Below, in pieces: positions 60,969-64,000 of a stretch of DNA of 64,000 nt. The number at the start of each line of letters is the position of its first letter. Within the stretch, counting starts at the first letter, position 1. A program made the translations under genes and the position numbers. The notes under the pieces were generated by a model, which saw nothing but the letters and a program-made list of their open reading frames with translations, ran no database searches and had not been told where the DNA came from. This DNA comes from Caballeronia megalochromosomata. GTDB lineage: Bacteria > Pseudomonadota > Gammaproteobacteria > Burkholderiales > Burkholderiaceae. The stretch spans positions 1 through 64,000 of the forward strand of contig LRBF01000233.1 of assembly GCA_001580565.1 (NCBI GenBank). Reading direction: 5' to 3'.

Positions 60969-62876
60969 TTACTTGAACGCCCGCACTTCCTGCTGCAGAC
61001 GTTCGAGGAATGCGTCGACCGGCATCACGCCCAGATCGACACCGCCACGAGCACGCACGGCCACGGTTTGCGCATCACGCTCCTTGTCCCCGACGACCAG
61101 CAAATACGGGACCTTTTGCAGCGTGTGCTCGCGTATTTTATAGCTAATCTTCTCGTTGCGCAAATCGGACTCCACTCTAAGCCCTTGTTTTTGCAACGAT
61201 TGGGCCAGATTTCCGGCGTATTCAGCCTGACTTTCAGCAATATTCAGCACAACGGCCTGGGTCGGCGCGAGCCACGGCGGCATTGCACCCGCATGGTGCT
61301 CGATCAGAATGCCGAGAAAACGCTCCATCGAGCCGACGATTGCGCGGTGGAGCATCACCGGGCGGCGGCGGCTGTTGTCTTCCGCAACATACTCGGCGCC
61401 GAGACGCTCCGGCAGCACCATGTCGAGCTGCAGCGTGCCGCATTGCCACGAGCGGCCGAGCGCATCCTTGATGTGGTACTCGATCTTCGGACCATAGAAC
61501 GCGCCTTCGCCGGCGAGCTCTTCCCACTGCAGACCGCACGCGGTCAGCGCTTCGCGCAAGCCCTCTTCGGCGCGATCCCAGGTTTCATCGGTGCCGGCGC
61601 GCTGTTCGGGGCGCAGCGACAGCTTGATGTCGATATGATCGAACCCGAAATCCTTGTACACGCTCATCGCGAGCGTATTGAAGGCGATCGATTCCGCGAT
61701 GAACTGGTCCTCGGTACAGAAGATGTGCGCATCGTCCTGGACGAAGCCGCGCACGCGCATCAGTCCGTGCAGCGCGCCCGACGGCTCGTTGCGGTGGCAC
61801 GAACCGAATTCCGCGTAACGCAGCGGCAGATCGCGATACGAACGCAGGCCATGGTTGAACACCTGAACATGGCCCGGGCAGTTCATCGGCTTGATGGCGT
61901 AGTCGCGCTTCTCCGACACGGTCGTGAACATGTTTTCACGATAGTTCTGCCAGTGGCCCGACGCTTCCCAGAGCGAGCGGTCCATGACCATCGGGGTTTT
62001 GATCTCGAGATAGCCGGCCTCGTTCACGCGGCGGCGCATGTACTGCTCGACCTGCTGCCACAGCGACCAGCCCTTCGGATGCCAGAACACCATGCCCGGC
62101 GCTTCGTCCTGCAGATGGAACAGATCGAGCTGCTTGCCGAGCTTGCGGTGATCGCGCTTCTCGGCTTCTTCGAGCATGTGCAGGTACGCATCCTGGTCTT
62201 CCTTTTTGGTCCAGGCGGTGCCGTAAATGCGCTGCAATTGCTCGTTTTTCGAATCGCCGCGCCAATAGGCGCCCGCGACCTTCATCAGCTTGAAGACCTT
62301 CAGCTTGCCGGTGGACGGCACGTGCGGGCCGCGGCACAGATCGATGAAATTGCCATGGCCATAAAGCCTGATCTCATCGCTTTCCGGGATCGATTCGATG
62401 ATCTGCGCCTTGTACTGCTCGCCGATGCTCTTGAAGTACTCGACCGCCTCGTTGCGCGAGACGACGCGGCGCGACACCGGCTCGTCCTTCTTGGCGAGTT
62501 CCTGCATGCGCTTTTCAATCTTCTCGAGATCTTCGGGCGTGAAGGGGCGACTGTACGAGAAGTCGTAGTAGAAGCCGTTGTCGATGACCGGTCCGATGGT
62601 CACCTGCGCTTCGGGGAACAGATCCTTCACCGCATAGGCGAGCAAATGCGCGGTCGAGTGACGCACGACATCGACGCCTTCCGGGTCCTTGTCGGTGACG
62701 ATCGCGAGCGACGAATCCTTGTCGATCACAAACGAGGTATCGACGAGTTCGCCATTGAGCTTGCCGGCGAGCGCCGCCTTGGCGAGGCCCGCGCCGATCG
62801 ATGCCGCGACTTCCGCGACGGTCACCGGGTGGTCGTATTGTCGGACCGACCCATCAGGCAAACGTACCGAAACCAT
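60969..62876 (-). CDS. thrS: Threonyl-tRNA synthetase
   Basis: Charges tRNA-Thr and hydrolyses Ser-tRNA-Thr. The 635-residue protein has an N-terminal TGS domain (~1-61), the editing domain (RHSTAHLLAYAV and CRGPHVPSTG, ~62-240), and the class II core with zinc-binding NCPGHV, motif 2 FGSCHRNEPSGALHGLMRVRGF and motif 3 GSMERFLGILIEHHAG. The C-terminal anticodon domain holds YAGNLAQSLQKQGLRVESDLRNEKISYKIREH. ATG 62876 has GGAGA 5-6 nt upstream. It heads thrS-infC-rpmI-rplT. Confidence 0.97.
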   Translation of the reverse strand: MVSVRLPDGSVRQYDHPVTVAEVAASIGAGLAKAALAGKLNGELVDTSFVIDKDSSLAIVTDKDPEGVDVVRHSTAHLLAYAVKDLFPEAQVTIGPVIDNGFYYDFSYSRPFTPEDLEKIEKRMQELAKKDEPVSRRVVSRNEAVEYFKSIGEQYKAQIIESIPESDEIRLYGHGNFIDLCRGPHVPSTGKLKVFKLMKVAGAYWRGDSKNEQLQRIYGTAWTKKEDQDAYLHMLEEAEKRDHRKLGKQLDLFHLQDEAPGMVFWHPKGWSLWQQVEQYMRRRVNEAGYLEIKTPMVMDRSLWEASGHWQNYRENMFTTVSEKRDYAIKPMNCPGHVQVFNHGLRSYRDLPLRYAEFGSCHRNEPSGALHGLMRVRGFVQDDAHIFCTEDQFIAESIAFNTLAMSVYKDFGFDHIDIKLSLRPEQRAGTDETWDRAEEGLREALTACGLQWEELAGEGAFYGPKIEYHIKDALGRSWQCGTLQLDMVLPERLGAEYVAEDNSRRRPVMLHRAIVGSMERFLGILIEHHAGAMPPWLAPTQAVVLNIAESQAEYAGNLAQSLQKQGLRVESDLRNEKISYKIREHTLQKVPYLLVVGDKERDAQTVAVRARGGVDLGVMPVDAFLERLQQEVRAFK

Positions 62877-62956
62877 ATCGTTCTCCAAGACGCCCCGCGC
62901 ATGCCGAGCGATTCGATTAAGCATTGCCGCGCGATTTCATTTGAAAAAACGCAAGG

Positions 62957-62992
62957 CAAAAAAAATGCGGCCCCGCTATCGAGGGGCCGCAT
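62957..62992 (-). terminator. Terminator upstream of thrS, ending the tRNA-Val transcript
   Basis: On the minus strand a 10-bp stem ATGCGGCCCC/GGGGCCGCAT with an 8-nt loop is followed by T8. It is 81 bp before the thrS ATG and 171 bp past the tRNA-Val 3' end. Because it falls in the thrS leader region it could alternatively be an attenuator if a thrS promoter lies above it. Confidence 0.85.
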
Positions 62993-63162
62993 TCACTTTT
63001 CACACATACCGCGAAACAATTTGGCAGAAGGCGAAATAGGTCCTCGACTAGCGTCGCTCCGAATGTGTTTCGGTCAACGTTCGACGTACCATTTCTTTTC
63101 GCCTTTTGCGCTGAGCGCTTCTTGCGGTTCGAAACTCCGGTGAACCGCAGTTTCTATTTCGT

Positions 63163-63239
63163 TGGTAGGCTCGATTGGACTCGAACCAACGACCCCCACC
63201 ATGTCAAGGTGGTGCTCTAACCAGCTGAGCTACGAGCCT
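63163..63239 (-). tRNA. tRNA-Val (anticodon GAC)
   Basis: A 77-nt cloverleaf on the minus strand: acceptor AGGCTCG pairs with CGAGCCT, the anticodon loop TTGACAT has anticodon GAC, the T arm is TTGG-TTCGAGT-CCAA, and CCA is encoded. It reads GTC and GTT codons. Confidence 0.97.
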
Positions 63240-63251
63240 GAAAGAAGTGAG

Positions 63252-63280
63252 ATTATATGGAGCGTTTCGGATCTTGGCAA
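63252..63280 (-). promoter_or_regulatory. Promoter of tRNA-Val
   Basis: On the minus strand TTGCCA (63280-63275) and a perfect TATAAT (63257-63252) are separated by 17 bp, and the -10 lies 12 bp before the tRNA 5' end. This is a near-consensus sigma-70 promoter. Confidence 0.85.
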
Positions 63281-63337
63281 GTGCTTATCTTCAGAAAAAT
63301 CGAAAATATTCGCCGATCCGTTCAACACCACCGCTGA

Positions 63338-64000
63338 TTACGCGCGACGCGACGCGCGAATCACGCCCTGTACTTCATTGAGCAGCGTGCACGCGCGCTG
63401 AATCTGCGCCGCGCTCGATACCTCCACCGTGAACTGCATATAGGCGATATTCCTGCGGCTCTGGCTCTTCACGCCGATCACATTGATCTTCTCGCGCGCG
63501 AAGACTTCGGAGATATCGCGCAGCAACCCTTGCCGGTCCGCGGATTCCACTGAGAGATCCACCGGATATACCGACGATCCGCGCCCGTTCATCACGTCGG
63601 CGGACCATGTCGTGTGCAGCACGCGCTCGGGCGAGCGCTGGGACATGCGCTTGAACGTCTCGCAATCGGTGCGGTGAACCGACATGCCTTTGCCGCGCGT
63701 GATGAAGCCCGCGATCGGGTCGGGCGGCGCCGGACGGCAGCAGCGCGCGAGCTGCGTGAGCAGCGCATCCACGCCGACGACGAGCACGCCCGTCGACGCG
63801 CCGTGCGCGACGCTCTGCCCGCTGCTGCGCTTCTCGAACTGCTCGGGCGCTTCCGGCTCGGGCTCGGGCGGCGGCGTGTCGGACAGCGCGTGCTCGATGT
63901 TGCGCAGGCTGAACTCTTCCTTTGCGACGACCGCGTAGAGATCCTCGGGCGTCTTGAAGCCGAGCTTGGTCGCGAGCTGATCCAGGCTCACCGACGTCTT
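63338..64000 (-). CDS. relA: (p)ppGpp synthetase RelA, C-terminal part
   Basis: Ribosome-associated stringent response enzyme. Only the last 220 residues are in the window; the start is beyond base 64000. Visible are part of the regulatory region (LATKLGFKTPEDLYAVVAKEEFSL), the Cys-rich zinc-finger-like segment LTQLARCCRPAPPDPIAGFITRGKGMSVHRTDC, and the ACT domain (DRQGLLRDISEVFAREKINVIGVKSQSRRNIAYMQFTVEV). The ARCC...PGD-like motif fits RelA better than SpoT. The N-terminal hydrolase and synthetase domains cannot be seen. Confidence 0.92.
   Translation of the reverse strand, partial: KTSVSLDQLATKLGFKTPEDLYAVVAKEEFSLRNIEHALSDTPPPEPEPEAPEQFEKRSSGQSVAHGASTGVLVVGVDALLTQLARCCRPAPPDPIAGFITRGKGMSVHRTDCETFKRMSQRSPERVLHTTWSADVMNGRGSSVYPVDLSVESADRQGLLRDISEVFAREKINVIGVKSQSRRNIAYMQFTVEVSSAAQIQRACTLLNEVQGVIRASRRA

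Overview
The window is a GC-rich chromosomal segment from a beta-proteobacterium of the family Burkholderiaceae, most like Paraburkholderia, Caballeronia or Burkholderia. I base this on gene order (smc-zipA-ligA-def; dapC-dapD-arsC-like-dapE-prmB; thrS-infC-rpmI-rplT-pheS-pheT-ihfA-merR), on family-typical proteins (DUF2844, DUF3443, DUF2866, DUF1853) and on the close resemblance of the proteins to Burkholderia sequences as I remember them. No database search was run. Almost all of it is core housekeeping DNA. I see no transposase, integrase, CRISPR array, toxin-antitoxin pair or secretion locus.

Layout. 1-9.7 kb: the end of an RluF-like pseudouridine synthase with a repeat-built N-terminal tail, then def, ligA, zipA and smc on the minus strand. 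9.7-17.7 kb: a DMT exporter, the succinylase branch of lysine/DAP synthesis (dapC, dapD, dapE) with an ArsC-like gene inserted, prmB, a cardiolipin synthase and glutathione peroxidase. 17.8-27.7 kb: the ABC-F protein YheS, a CaiB-type CoA enzyme, DUF2866, radA, alr, lplT and the thiamine salvage genes thiM-thiE-thiD. 27.7-33.3 kb: DUF1853, family 4 uracil-DNA glycosylase, rimI and tsaB in one overlapping operon, then an acyl-CoA-binding protein and an RhlE-type helicase. 33.6-39.2 kb: the glyoxylate shunt genes aceA and aceB, with a UspA, a LysR regulator and a haloacid dehalogenase between them. 39.3-43.8 kb: two small proteins, a stretch that may encode a small RNA, the lipoprotein gene bamC, and a DUF2844-DUF3443 pair. 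43.8-52.6 kb: the lower beta-ketoadipate pathway (pcaI-J-F-B-D-C) with a divergent IclR regulator and two further LysR genes. 53-55.8 kb: tRNA-Pro, small unknown proteins, an SDR, a MerR regulator and ihfA. 55.8-64 kb: pheT, pheS, rplT, rpmI, infC and thrS, then tRNA-Val and the 3' end of relA.

Three points stand out. First, the DUF3443 lipoprotein (42503-43798) carries pepsin-like landmarks in the right order: DTGS, a flap-like FGSG segment, GILGVG, and a second DSGS. It may therefore be a bilobal aspartic peptidase, with a secreted DUF2844 protein encoded beside it. Second, a 618-bp non-coding palindrome lies between two LysR genes at 51043-51660; its 256-bp arms stay in exact register and include a perfect 49-nt pair. 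Third, several control sites can be read directly: operator dyads upstream of pcaI, an ATC start codon for infC, and an isolated minus-strand terminator beyond bamC that implies an unannotated transcript.
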